Source of the DNA: an uncultured Pseudomonadota bacterium
Lineage (GTDB): Bacteria > Pseudomonadota > Gammaproteobacteria > Steroidobacterales > Steroidobacteraceae
Assembly (NCBI GenBank): GCA_903862885.1
Contig: CAIOZU010000057.1
Span: 1 to 39,070, forward strand
DNA length: 39,070 nt
Reading direction: 5' to 3'
Part shown: in pieces, positions 20,816 to 30,300 of the stretch
How positions within the stretch are numbered: the stretch's first letter is position 1
Layout of the letters: every line of letters begins with the position of its first letter
Notes under the pieces: model-generated
The model's input: only the letters and a program-made list of their open reading frames with translations
What the model was told of the DNA's origin: nothing
Databases searched by the model: none
Position numbers and translations under genes: made by a program

Positions 20816-22423
20816 ATGACATCTGGTAATCGATGGTGGGTGGTGCTGGCGAGCCTATGGTTCTGCGCCGCTGTCTGTGCTGAGACTGACAAGGCGAGTA
20901 CGGAGCGCCTTGATGCCGTGCCTGCCCTAAAAACAGTGTCGAGTCGTACGACGCAAAGCATCTTGCTGCATGGCCATTCCGTGGCCTATGTGGCTGAGGC
21001 GGGTGTGCAGGTTGTCCACAGCAAAGATCCGCTGGATGAGGTGCCTGCGCCTGCCGATAAATCCGACGCGCCGCTGCCGCATTCGCCGGAGGTGTCAATG
21101 TCCTATGTGGCGTATGCGCTGGGTAAAGAAGCGGATGCGCGTCGACCGATTATGTTTATTTTCAATGGTGGTCCGGGATCATCGACGATTTGGTTGCACA
21201 TGGGCTCGTTTGGTCCGAAGCGAGTGGTCACAACCGATGCCGCCCACTCGCCGGCAGCGCCCTATCAGATGGTAGATAACGCAGCGACTCTACTCACAGA
21301 GACTGATCTGGTGTTTGTAGACGCACCGGGCACTGGTTTTAGTCACCTGCGTGGCCAGGATGCGGATAAAGCGTTTTATGGGGTCGATCAAGATGTGACT
21401 GCCTTTGCCAGTTTCATGGTTGATTTTCTGTCCAGTCACGGCCGCTGGAATTCACCAAAGTTTATATTTGGGGAAAGCTATGGCACTACGCGAGCTGCTG
21501 CGCTGGTGTACGTTTTGCAAAGCCGCCATGCAATAGATGTTAACGGCGTTATTTTTCTGTCACAGATACTGAGTTTTGACAATAATGCCGACACGCCGCA
21601 GCTTAATCCGGGCGTGGATCAGCCTTACGCGCTCGCCTTGCCAACCTATGCAGCGACCGCGTGGTACCACCATGCGCTGCCCGAGCGGCCTGCGGTGCTT
21701 GAGCCTTTTCTGGCCGAGGTAGAGGCGTTCGCCACCGGCGAGTACCTCAGCGCATTAGCTGCTGGCCGTTCCTTGGGCGCGGATCGTCGGGCGTCGGTGG
21801 CGGCGCGCTTACATGCCTATACCGGTCTGTCGCTGGATGTCATCAACCGCGCCAATCTGCGCATCAATGCCGGTGTATTTGAGAAAAACGTGTTGGGTGA
21901 CCAGCGGACTGCGGGTCGATTAGATACGCGTTTTGCAGGCCCTACCTTAGATCCGCTCAGCAAAGAAGCCGAGTATGATCCGCAGTCGGAGGCGATCTCA
22001 TCCGCGTATGTGTCGGCGTTCAATGATTATGTGCGTCGTGAGTTAAAGTTTGGTGAGGGCCAGACTTATAAGATCTCGGGACATTTTGGCGAGAAGTGGG
22101 ACTATCTGCATCGCCCCCCCTCTGAATCCATGGCCGTGCCGCAGGCAACCAATGTCTTGCCTGATTTGGCCGTCGCCATGAAGCAGAATCCGCGTCTTAA
22201 AGTCATGATGAATGGCGGGTACTACGACTTGGCAACCCCTTATTTTTCGGCGGAATTTGAATTGTCTCATCTGGCGATTCCTGACAGCTTGGCCAGCAAT
22301 CTTGAGATTAAGCTCTATCCCTCCGGACACATGGTGTATGTGTATGAACCCGCTCTGATCCAGTTGACGGCGAATGTAGCGGATTTCATCAAGCGCGCGA
22401 GTCATGCCGTGGCTGATCACTAA
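20816..22423 (+). CDS. secreted serine carboxypeptidase, family S10
   Basis: The 535-residue protein starts at ATG 20816 with AAGGAG upstream and has a signal peptide (WWVVLASLWFCAAVCA). The S10 features are clear: oxyanion-hole motif FNGGPGSSTIWLHMGSFGP, nucleophile Ser221 in IFGESYGTTRAAA, Asp471 in NGGYYDLATPYF and His505 in PSGHMVYVYEP. Carboxypeptidases of this family remove C-terminal residues from peptides, typically at acidic pH. Export to the periplasm or beyond is expected. It follows the PCuAC gene after 44 bp, and its end lies 4 bp before the chosen holA start. It is not part of the usual lptE-holA neighbourhood. Confidence 0.92.
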   Translation: MTSGNRWWVVLASLWFCAAVCAETDKASTERLDAVPALKTVSSRTTQSILLHGHSVAYVAEAGVQVVHSKDPLDEVPAPADKSDAPLPHSPEVSMSYVAYALGKEADARRPIMFIFNGGPGSSTIWLHMGSFGPKRVVTTDAAHSPAAPYQMVDNAATLLTETDLVFVDAPGTGFSHLRGQDADKAFYGVDQDVTAFASFMVDFLSSHGRWNSPKFIFGESYGTTRAAALVYVLQSRHAIDVNGVIFLSQILSFDNNADTPQLNPGVDQPYALALPTYAATAWYHHALPERPAVLEPFLAEVEAFATGEYLSALAAGRSLGADRRASVAARLHAYTGLSLDVINRANLRINAGVFEKNVLGDQRTAGRLDTRFAGPTLDPLSKEAEYDPQSEAISSAYVSAFNDYVRRELKFGEGQTYKISGHFGEKWDYLHRPPSESMAVPQATNVLPDLAVAMKQNPRLKVMMNGGYYDLATPYFSAEFELSHLAIPDSLASNLEIKLYPSGHMVYVYEPALIQLTANVADFIKRASHAVADH

Positions 22424-22427
22424 AACG

Positions 22428-23435
22428 ATGCGACTACAGCCGGAGACCCTGCAGCGAAATCTCGAGTCAGGCGCTTTAAGCCTTGCCTGGCTGGTGGCCG
22501 GCGATGAACCGTTGCGAGTGGGGGAGGCGACCGATTTGATTCGGGCGCGCGCCCGTGCAGAGGGTTATGTCGGACGTGACGTACTGTTTGTTGATAGGAG
22601 CTTTGATTGGGATCAGTTGTCAGGCAATTTAAATGCGATGTCTTTGTTCGCGGAACGTCGCATTGTGGAGCTTCGCATGCCACAGGCGAAGCCGGGTCTC
22701 GATGGGTCAAAGGCCCTGATCGCCGCGCTTGAGAATCCAGCCCCTGACGTGTTGCTGTTGTTGATCACCGATAAAATCGATTACAAAGATCGAAGCAGTG
22801 CGTGGGTCAAAGCGTTTGAATCTAAAGGATGCTGCTTGGATGCAGAGCAGTTGCAGGCCGATCAATTACCCGCGTGGGTTACTGAACGTATGCGCCGCCT
22901 TGGTTTAGTGCCGGAACCGGAGGCCGCCCAGTTAATGGCGGAGCGTTGTGAAGGTAACTTGGTGGCTGCCCATCAGGAGATCGAATTACTGAGCCTGCTA
23001 TGTGGCAAAGGGCCGGTGACGGTTGAGGCGGTGGCTGAATCGGTGGCCAGCAGCGCGCGCTATCACGTCTTTAAATTGGGCGAGGCCTTGTTGACCGGTG
23101 ACGGGCCGCGTGCGGTGCGCATACTGGACGGGTTAGCGGCCGAGGGGGAGGAGCCGACCTTGGTGTTGTGGTGCGTGACTGAGGAGCTCCGATCGATTTT
23201 GCAGTGGAGCTCAAAACCAGGGGGTGCAGGCCGTTTGTTTCGGGGTGGACGCGCCCGTAAGGAGCAATTGGCTTTGGCGGCGCGACGGGTCCCTAAGCGG
23301 CTGGCTCAGGATCTACTGATGCAGGCGGCGCAGGTGGATGGGATGATTAAAAGCTCGCGTAAGGATGAGGCGTGGGGCGCGTTGACCCAAATCGCTAGCA
23401 CGCTTTGCATCGCAGTGAAAAATCGTGCAGGGTGA
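22428..23435 (+). CDS. holA: DNA polymerase III delta subunit
   Basis: The 335-residue protein starts MRLQPETLQRNLESG, which parallels E. coli HolA (MIRLYPEQLRAQLNEG). It contains AWLVAGDEPLRVGEATDLIR and the domain II-III features AERRIVELRMP and EGNLVAAHQEIELLSLL. Delta opens the beta clamp in the clamp loader. An in-frame ATG at 22404 would overlap the S10 gene by 20 bp; ATG 22428 fits the family better. The end overlaps nadD by 4 bp (GTGA). The order holA-nadD-rsfS-rlmH is conserved. Confidence 0.93.
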   Translation: MRLQPETLQRNLESGALSLAWLVAGDEPLRVGEATDLIRARARAEGYVGRDVLFVDRSFDWDQLSGNLNAMSLFAERRIVELRMPQAKPGLDGSKALIAALENPAPDVLLLLITDKIDYKDRSSAWVKAFESKGCCLDAEQLQADQLPAWVTERMRRLGLVPEPEAAQLMAERCEGNLVAAHQEIELLSLLCGKGPVTVEAVAESVASSARYHVFKLGEALLTGDGPRAVRILDGLAAEGEEPTLVLWCVTEELRSILQWSSKPGGAGRLFRGGRARKEQLALAARRVPKRLAQDLLMQAAQVDGMIKSSRKDEAWGALTQIASTLCIAVKNRAG

Positions 23436-24133
23436 GCGCTGATGTTGAATCCTCTTCTACTGCGTCGGTGGCGGCTGTGACCGGCCCCATGGGAATCTTT
23501 GGCGGGACCTTTGATCCGATCCATTACGGACACCTGCGGACTGCGTTTGAGTTGTTAGACACGTTGCGACTTCCAGAGATGCGCTTTATGCCGGCCGGAA
23601 ACCCGCCCCATCGGGCCGGGGTGACCGCCAGCAATGAGATTCGTCTCAAGATGGTGCGTGCAGCCACTGCCGGTCAAAGTCGCTTCACGGTCGATGATCG
23701 CGAGATGCATAAAACGGGTCCCTCTTACTCGGTAGAGACCCTGGCAGATTTGCGTGCTGAGTATCCTAAGCGGCCGCTGTGCTTCATCATCGGGATGGAT
23801 GCTTTTTTAGGCTTGCCTCGCTGGCACCAGTGGCGCAACTTGCTGAATTTGGCCCATGTGGTGGTAGCGCATCGACCGGGTTGGCGCGCACCCACTTTGG
23901 GTCCGCTCGGTGAGTTGCTGGTGGATCGTGGGACCGGTTCGGTCACTGATTTGCATGAGGCGCTGGCAGGCAGGATTTATATTCATGCGGTCACTCAGTT
24001 AGAGATTTCCTCGACCGATGTGCGTGCGTTGATCGCCGCCGGACGAGATCCACGTTATTTGATGCCTGAAGAAGTTCGACACATTTTAATGGAATCGGGC
24101 TGTTATGCCCGTAAGGAAGCAACACCAGAATGA
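23432..24133 (+). CDS. nadD: nicotinate-nucleotide adenylyltransferase
   Basis: NadD makes nicotinic acid adenine dinucleotide in NAD synthesis. The nucleotidyltransferase motifs are GIFGGTFDPIHYGHLR (HxGH type) near the start, MPAGNPPHR, FIIGMDAFLGLPRW and the C-terminal ISSTDVR. GTG 23432 overlaps the holA stop as GTGA and gives 233 residues. ATG 23489 would give 214 residues and begins right at the core (MGIFGGTF), closer to the E. coli length of 213. The true start is therefore uncertain. It overlaps rsfS by 4 bp. Confidence 0.93.
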   Translation: MSADVESSSTASVAAVTGPMGIFGGTFDPIHYGHLRTAFELLDTLRLPEMRFMPAGNPPHRAGVTASNEIRLKMVRAATAGQSRFTVDDREMHKTGPSYSVETLADLRAEYPKRPLCFIIGMDAFLGLPRWHQWRNLLNLAHVVVAHRPGWRAPTLGPLGELLVDRGTGSVTDLHEALAGRIYIHAVTQLEISSTDVRALIAAGRDPRYLMPEEVRHILMESGCYARKEATPE

Positions 24134-24678
24134 CCGCTAAAAAAACCACCGTCACAGGTGCGAGTGCGCCCACACGTCGCCTCAGTGGCAAAAAAGCAAT
24201 GGCCTTTAAGACGGCCATCGCTGCCAATAAAACAGCCAAGAAGACGGCCAGTAAAACGGCCAGTAAAACGGCTAAGAAAACCGTTAAGAAAGCCGCTGGC
24301 CCGCGTCTCGCGCCGAAGAAAACTGCGCGCGTGAAAGCGCCGGCTAAAACGGCCCTCGCTGCTTTAGTGACTGAGACCTTGGATGATTTGAAGGGCAAGG
24401 ACATCGTTGTGCTCGATGTGCGTGGGGCGTCCGATGTCACTGATACGCTGGTGATCGTCTCAGGCACCTCCGATCGTCACGTGAAATCCTTGGCGGTGCG
24501 TGTCCAGCAAAGGGCGCGGGAAGCAGGTTTCAAGTCACTGGGCATGGAAGGCGAGCGTGAAGGCGAGTGGGTGCTGGTGGACTTGGACGATGTGATCGTG
24601 CACGTGATGCTGCCGCGTATTCGTGAGTTTTATGCGCTTGAAAAGTTATGGGACCGATCCGCTGCTGAGTCGGCTTAA
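24130..24678 (+). CDS. rsfS: ribosomal silencing factor RsfS with histone-H1-like N-terminal tail
   Basis: The C-terminal 107 or so residues are a normal RsfS: LDDLKGKDIVVLDVRG, DTLVIVSGTSDRHVKSLA, GMEGEREGEWVLVDLDDVIV and LYALEKLW-like FYALEKLW. RsfS binds L14 and blocks subunit joining in stationary phase. E. coli RsfS has 105 residues, whereas this protein has 182. The extra 75 N-terminal residues are Lys-, Ala- and Thr-rich, with repeats such as KKTASKTASKTAKKTVKK, like histone H1-type tails. The repeat is partly a perfect tandem 12-mer (24244-24267). The only start near the core without the tail lacks the nadD overlap, and the tail ATG has the ATGA overlap, so I keep the long form. Confidence 0.92.
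   Translation: MTAKKTTVTGASAPTRRLSGKKAMAFKTAIAANKTAKKTASKTASKTAKKTVKKAAGPRLAPKKTARVKAPAKTALAALVTETLDDLKGKDIVVLDVRGASDVTDTLVIVSGTSDRHVKSLAVRVQQRAREAGFKSLGMEGEREGEWVLVDLDDVIVHVMLPRIREFYALEKLWDRSAAESA
24244..24267 (+). repeat. tandem 12-bp repeat inside the rsfS tail
   Basis: ACGGCCAGTAAA occurs twice in a row (24244-24255 and 24256-24267), flanked by degenerate copies from about 24225 to 24295. It encodes the Thr-Ala-Ser-Lys units of the basic tail. Since 12 is divisible by three, gain or loss of units keeps the frame. Confidence 0.85.
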
Positions 24679-24707
24679 ACGGTGAGTCTGCCGTCGGGTA
24701 CGGGTCG

Positions 24708-25178
24708 ATGAAACTGCGGCTGATCGCCGCGGGCGCTCGCTTGCCGGCTTGGATTAACAGCGGATTTTCTGAGTATGCCAAGCGGTTCCCGCCGGAGACG
24801 CCGCTTGAGCTCATCGAGATCAGTGTGGTTCGAGGCCAGGCACAAGGCGCAGCCGAGCGGGCGACCCACGTGGAAGGGGCGCGCATGCTGGCGGTCATCC
24901 CACCGAAGACCTGGGTCGTGGCATTGGATGTCACCGGGCGAGCCGTTGATACCCCGGCCTTGGCCCGGTGGTGGGCCAAGCGACTGCAAGACGGCCGTGA
25001 CGTGGCTTTTTTGATCGGCGGCCCCGACGGGCTGGCCGCGCAGTGTCTGACGCGTGCCGATGAACGCCTCTCCTTGTCACCCCTGACTTTTCCGCACAGT
25101 CTGGTGCGCGTTCTACTGGCCGAACAGCTGTATCGGGCCATCAGCCTGCTGAAAGGCCATCCTTACCACCGCGAGTGA
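24708..25178 (+). CDS. rlmH: 23S rRNA (pseudouridine1915-N3)-methyltransferase
   Basis: The 156-residue SPOUT-family protein begins MKLRLIAAGARLPAWINSGF and carries the family motifs: FLIGGPDGL (SAM-binding knot), LSLSPLTFPHSLVRVLLAEQ and the terminal HPYHRE. RlmH methylates pseudouridine 1915 in helix 69 of 23S rRNA. The length matches E. coli RlmH (155). It follows rsfS after 29 bp, as is typical, and is probably the last gene of this operon. Confidence 0.97.
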   Translation: MKLRLIAAGARLPAWINSGFSEYAKRFPPETPLELIEISVVRGQAQGAAERATHVEGARMLAVIPPKTWVVALDVTGRAVDTPALARWWAKRLQDGRDVAFLIGGPDGLAAQCLTRADERLSLSPLTFPHSLVRVLLAEQLYRAISLLKGHPYHRE

Positions 25179-25239
25179 GGCCAGCCGAGGGGTGCTGGCG
25201 CCTGGCAGCCCGTAAGCTCTGGAAAACATGACGTATTTA

Positions 25240-25255
25240 CCGCCCACACGGGCGG
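25240..25255 (+). other. 6-bp perfect hairpin in the rlmH-maf gap
   Basis: CCGCCC (25240-25245) and GGGCGG (25250-25255) enclose ACAC. The following bases TTGGCGGG do not form a T run, so termination is doubtful. It is the only structure I see in the 125-bp gap between rlmH and maf. Confidence 0.35.
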
Positions 25256-25303
25256 TTGGCGGGCTATGCTGCTTCTCCCCTCTGTGGAGGCCGCCGGCGT
25301 TTT

Positions 25304-25900
25304 ATGTACCGCTTTGATTCCATCACCTTAGCCTCGAGTTCCCCGCGTCGGCGCGAGTTATTGCGTCAGATCGGTGTCGACCATGGCGTGCAGGCGGCGG
25401 ATATCGATGAGCACCGGCTGGCGGATGAAACGGCATGGGCTTATGTGCAGCGCTTGGCGGCCCATAAAGCGCAGGTGGTGTGGGCACAGAACTCTGCCCG
25501 TCCTGTCCTCGCGGCTGACACCGCGGTGGCGCTCAATGGACAACTGTTTGCTAAACCGGCCGATCGGACCGAGGGCTTGGCCATGTTGCGCGCCTTGTCC
25601 GGTCAGACGCACCGGGTGTTGACGGCGATTGCACTGTGCAGCCAGGAAGGGCTTGCCTGCGCGTTGTCTGAGAGTGAGGTCACCTTTAGGGCACTGTCAG
25701 CCGATGAACAGGTACGCTACTGGCAGACTGGGGAGCCTTTAGGCAAAGCGGGTGGGTACGCGATCCAGGGATTGGCCGCGAGTTTCATCACGCGTTTGGT
25801 GGGTAGTTATTCGGGTGTGATGGGCTTGCCTCTGGCAGAAACGACCCAATTACTAACGGCCGCTGGCGTGCGCATGTGGAATCAGGAGAGTCCTCGGTGA
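25304..25900 (+). CDS. maf: Maf-like nucleoside triphosphate pyrophosphatase (YhdE type)
   Basis: The 198-residue protein starts MYRFDSITLASSSPRRRELL, with the Maf motif SSSPRR, and has ADTAVALNG, KPADRTEGLAMLRALSGQTH and IQGLAASFITRLVGSYSGVMGLP. It matches E. coli YhdE (197 residues), which hydrolyses dTTP and UTP and modified pyrimidine nucleotides. GGAGG at 25286-25290 precedes the ATG by 13 bp, slightly long. The upstream in-frame start at 25256 overlaps the hairpin and is rejected. Its stop overlaps rng by 4 bp (GTGA). Confidence 0.93.
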   Translation: MYRFDSITLASSSPRRRELLRQIGVDHGVQAADIDEHRLADETAWAYVQRLAAHKAQVVWAQNSARPVLAADTAVALNGQLFAKPADRTEGLAMLRALSGQTHRVLTAIALCSQEGLACALSESEVTFRALSADEQVRYWQTGEPLGKAGGYAIQGLAASFITRLVGSYSGVMGLPLAETTQLLTAAGVRMWNQESPR

Positions 25901-27375
25901 CGGCTGAAATCTTAATCAATGTTACGCCTCGCGAGACGCGCTCAGCATGGATTGAGAATGGCGTGCTGCAAGAGGCACATATCGAGCGCGCCACCCATCG
26001 CGGTATCACCAGTAATCTTTATAAAGGCCGTGTGTCGCGCGTTTTGCCAGGCATGCAGGCGGCGTTCATCGACATAGGCCTTGAGCGCACTGCCTTTTTA
26101 CACGTGTCTGACATTGCTCGGCATGAAGGTCTGAGCTTAGAAACAGACGCGCCGGCGACACCTGATGCGGAAGATATCCGCGCGGCGGTGGCTGAAGGCG
26201 ATGAGTTGCTGGTGCAAGTGCTCAAGGATCCGCTCGGTACTAAAGGTGCGCGCCTCACCACCTTTATTTCTTTGCCCTCGCGGTTTTTAGTCTATTTACC
26301 CAGAGGCAAAGGCGTGGGGGTTTCGGCGCGCATTGAAGAGGAGGGCGAGCGCGCGCGTCTGCGTGACATTGTTGAGGCCATGCGCGCCCCAGAGAGTCCG
26401 GGTGGTTACATTGTGAGAACAGTCGCCGAGGGGGCCACGCTAGAAGCACTTCGCGCCGATATGCTGTTCTTAACGCGCTTATGGGCGATGGTGGCCGAGG
26501 CGGGCTTTCGTGCCAGTGCGGGTCACTTGGTGCATGAAGACTTGCCCTTGCATGTACGAATTTTGCGCGACCTGTTGGGCCAGCGTGTTGATCGTGTGTT
26601 AGTGGACTCATCGGTCGCACATCAAGCCATGTTGCAGTTCGCGCGTACCTTTATGCCTGATAGCGAGTCGCGCATTGAGTTGTATCAAGGGACTCGGCCT
26701 GTGTTTGATCTGCACGGTGTAGAGGAAGAGATTCAAAAATCGCTCGATCGCAAGGTGCCGCTCAAGTCCGGTGGCTATCTGGTCATCGACCAAACTGAAG
26801 CAATGACCACCATTGACGTGAACACCGGCGCTTTCGTGGGCAGTCGAAATCTTGAAGACACTATTTTTAGGACTAATTTAGAAGCCGCTGTCGCTATTGC
26901 TCGACAACTGCGCCTACGAAATTTAGGCGGCATCATCATTATCGACTTTATTGATATGCAGGATGAGGATCATCGCCGGCAAGTGCTGCAGGCGCTTGAA
27001 CGTAGTTTCAGTAATGACCATGCACGGACTCATATTTCATCTGTCTCACCGCTTGGCTTGGTTGAAATGACCCGTAAGCGCACACGCGAGAGCCTCGAAC
27101 ACATGTTGTGTCGCCCGTGTCCGGTGTGTGAGGGGCGCCGTTACGTCAAAACCTCTGAGACGGTGGCCTATGAAATTTTTAGAGAATTACTGCGTCAATC
27201 ACGGCAATTTGAAGTGCAAAGCTTGATGGTCTTAGCACATCAGGACGTGATCGAGCTGCTGCTCGATGAAGAGTCGTCGGCCCTTGGGGAGCTTGAGGTT
27301 TTAATTGGCAAGCCGATTCGACTGCAGACTGAAGCGCTCTATTCTCAAGATCAATTCGATGTGGTGTTGCTGTAA
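25897..27375 (+). CDS. rng: ribonuclease G
   Basis: RNase G matures the 5' end of 16S rRNA and takes part in mRNA decay. The 492-residue protein starts at GTG (VTAEILINVTPRETRSAWIE), matching E. coli MTAELLVNVTPSETR, so the longer upstream start at 25876 is rejected. An S1 domain spans about residues 36-120 (YKGRVSRVLPGMQAAFIDIG). The catalytic metal site is seen in TTIDVNTGAFVG and GGIIIIDFIDMQDEDHR. The Zn-link CPVC lies in HMLCRPCPVCEGRRYVKT. The end matches the E. coli QEQFDVVMM (here QDQFDVVLL). GTGA overlaps maf. Confidence 0.97.
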   Translation: MTAEILINVTPRETRSAWIENGVLQEAHIERATHRGITSNLYKGRVSRVLPGMQAAFIDIGLERTAFLHVSDIARHEGLSLETDAPATPDAEDIRAAVAEGDELLVQVLKDPLGTKGARLTTFISLPSRFLVYLPRGKGVGVSARIEEEGERARLRDIVEAMRAPESPGGYIVRTVAEGATLEALRADMLFLTRLWAMVAEAGFRASAGHLVHEDLPLHVRILRDLLGQRVDRVLVDSSVAHQAMLQFARTFMPDSESRIELYQGTRPVFDLHGVEEEIQKSLDRKVPLKSGGYLVIDQTEAMTTIDVNTGAFVGSRNLEDTIFRTNLEAAVAIARQLRLRNLGGIIIIDFIDMQDEDHRRQVLQALERSFSNDHARTHISSVSPLGLVEMTRKRTRESLEHMLCRPCPVCEGRRYVKTSETVAYEIFRELLRQSRQFEVQSLMVLAHQDVIELLLDEESSALGELEVLIGKPIRLQTEALYSQDQFDVVLL

Positions 27376-27381
27376 CCCAAC

Positions 27382-30300
27382 ATGACCAGATACCAACAAG
27401 TCATTCGGTGGAGCGCTTGGATACTGGCAGGTCTCTTGGGCGTTCTCATTATTCTTGTGCTGATGCTGCATTTTTGGTTGGCCCGTTCTCCTGAGATCGG
27501 ATCGCAGGTGATCGATCGTGTCGAGCGTCTGACCGGTATGCACTTGATTGTCAGCAGCGTCGATGCGCGCCTTGGCTGGTATGGGCCAGAGCTTGTGTTT
27601 AGAGATGCCAAGATTGTCCTTCCTAATCAGACGCAACCTTTAATCCGTGCGCGCGCTGGGCGGGTCGGATTCGATCTGTGGCGTGCGATTCGCACCGGTC
27701 GTCTGGCTTCCGGTCGAGTGGTACTCGAAGGCGCAGCGACCGACGTGGTACTGACCGAACATGGGGTTGAGTTCCGTGGCCAGGGTGATTGGTCTGAGAC
27801 GGCCGATGTGGCTCATCTAGCGCTCAATGATTTGCCGGTGGGGCATGTTCGTATTGAGGACTCGTCTTTCACCATACAAGACGAGAGGCGCGGCACCGCG
27901 CCCTGGAAAGTGACCCAAGTAGCGCTCGAGCTTGAGCGTGATGTAGATGCGCTTCACTTAAAAGGTCATGTCCATTTGGCGGCTTCACCGGGTTCTGAGG
28001 TTGCAATCGATGCGCACCTCAATGGTCAATTAGACGATTTGGCGAGCGTGCAGTGGCGCGCGCACATCCGTTTCGTTCGCGCGGACTTAGGTCCGTGGGC
28101 TTCACTTTGGCCAACCGTGGCTTGGCTGCCGAGGCACGCCGCCGGTGACTTAGACGTGGACGCGGACGGTGCTGCATCCGTGCTCACGCACGTGACAGCA
28201 CGCGTCGATCTGCATGATGTGCAGTTACAGCAAGGCCCGGTCATTAAGACATTGGCGGGGCAGGCTATTATTTTGCATCACGCTCAGGCGTGGAGTGCAA
28301 CGGCTAAGGACCTGACGATTGAGTCATCCGGACGTAGCTGGCGTCATGGCGCTTTTTCAGTCGATCTGGGTTTTTCCGATCATCGGTTGGTTGGCGGCTC
28401 TATCAAATCCGCAGGGATTGATCTGTCGGCGCTATCGATTCTCAGTCCATTGGCGCCACAGGATCAGGTGCGTGAAGCCTTGAGTGCGCTCCATCCGGAG
28501 GGCGTATTGCGTGCCGTGGATTTAACGGCGACTAAAGACGCGGTGTCTGGTGCGTGGCGCGTGACCGGCGCAGCGGGATTTAAAGGGGTTGCCATCGGTG
28601 CCTTGGGTCCATTGCCGGGTATAGGTCGGCTGGATGGCCAGTTGACTGCCAATGGCAATCATGGCCGGATCGATTTGACGGCTGAAGCGTTGACTCTCGA
28701 CTTGCAGCGCGTACTGCGTGCGCCGGTGTACGGCGATCATCTTAAAGCGCTCATGACCTATCGCTTTGAGACCGATGGCTTCCACTATGTCGTTCGTGAC
28801 TTGGCGGCGCATAGCAAAGATGGCAGTGTCTCCGGTGGGGGCAGTGGGTGGGTGCCGAGCAATGCATCTGAATCCCCGCACATTGACTTGGATTTAAATT
28901 TAAAAGATATCTCCGCTCAGGCAGCGCCCCAGTATTTGCCAGGAAAAATCATTCCGGCGGGTCCGATGCATTGGCTCGATGCGGCTTTTATTTCTGGAAC
29001 AGTACCCGAAGCCCATTTGCAACTAACGGGTGAGACCCGGCGCTTCCCGTTTAGAGAGGGTGGTGGGTTATTTCGAGTCACGCTGCGCTTTGCAGATATG
29101 CATCTGCACTATCAGGATGGTTTTCAGGATGTAGAAGAGGCAACGGGCACTGCTGAGTTTAAAAACCAAGGGTTTTCAGTGCAGGCCTCGCATGCGCGTA
29201 TCGGTGGTCTGCAAGTGCGTGATTCAACCGCCGGCATGGTGGATTTTAAAGACGGACAACTGACGGCGTTGGCGCATGTATCAGGTGATGTCCGAGACGC
29301 GCTGTCTTTTCTAAAGGGTTCGCCCGTAGGGCCGTCGTTGGGCGCTTATTTCTCAAAGATCACCGGGCAAGGGCCGATGACGGCGGATGTGACGTTGGCA
29401 TTGCCGTTTAAGAATTTTGCGGAGCGCAGCATCCAGGTGGATGGGCGACTGAATCATGCCGAGGGCAAGCTGCCAGGCATCGATGATGAATTTCGAGACG
29501 TGAGCGGTGCTTTTTCGATTCATGGTCTTGAGATCGCCGTCCCTGACATGACAGCCACTGCCTTCGGCGGGCCGATGCATCTGCATGTGGCGACGGTGCC
29601 TGGTACCAGCAAGGTGCTCGGCGAACGGGCGTGGTCGGTGCGTGCCGATGGTCACGCCACGGGCGATCACTTACAGCTTTTGTTGGGCTTCACTCATGGC
29701 CAATGGCTACAAGGGGCGATGGACTGGCATGTTGAGGCGCGTGCGCCTCGGCTCGAGTGGCGACCGAAAGCGGTGACGGTGGCAGTGAATGGTGGACCTG
29801 AGATACAGTCCGTCAGTCAAGAAATCGAAACGCGTTATCTGCCTATCACGGCGCACTTGGAGTCGACGCTCGTCGGCATGGCTTTGCGCTTCCCGGCACC
29901 GCTCGCCAAGTTATCCGACGAGACGCGCGCGTTGAAAGCCGATGTGGTGCTGGATCCGGGGCTCACCGAGGAGCAGGCCAAAAAACCGACGCCATTTAAA
30001 CGACGTGATCGGGCGCATCCCGCGCATCTGTCGTTGCGGGCGAGTCTTGGTGTGGATGCGGGCGCTTTTGAATGGCAGCTGGGGGCGACCAGTGAGTTGG
30101 AGCATGGCACCCTCCGCTTTGGAGGGGGCGCACCGGAGTTGCGAACGAGCCCGGGTCTTTGGGTCGATGGCCATTTGGCTAACTATGACTTATCCGCCTG
30201 GCTGAGCGTGCATACCTCTGACGATGCGACCCGTTCGTTAAATGGTGTCCTCAAAGGGGGCACGGTCACCGTCGATCAACTGAGATTTCTAGGTTTTCAA

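Noticed and set aside
24225-24295. Repeats in rsfS as a CRISPR-like or mobile repeat
   Set aside because: The units are 12 bp, in frame and encode a Lys/Ala-rich tail; no spacers exist.
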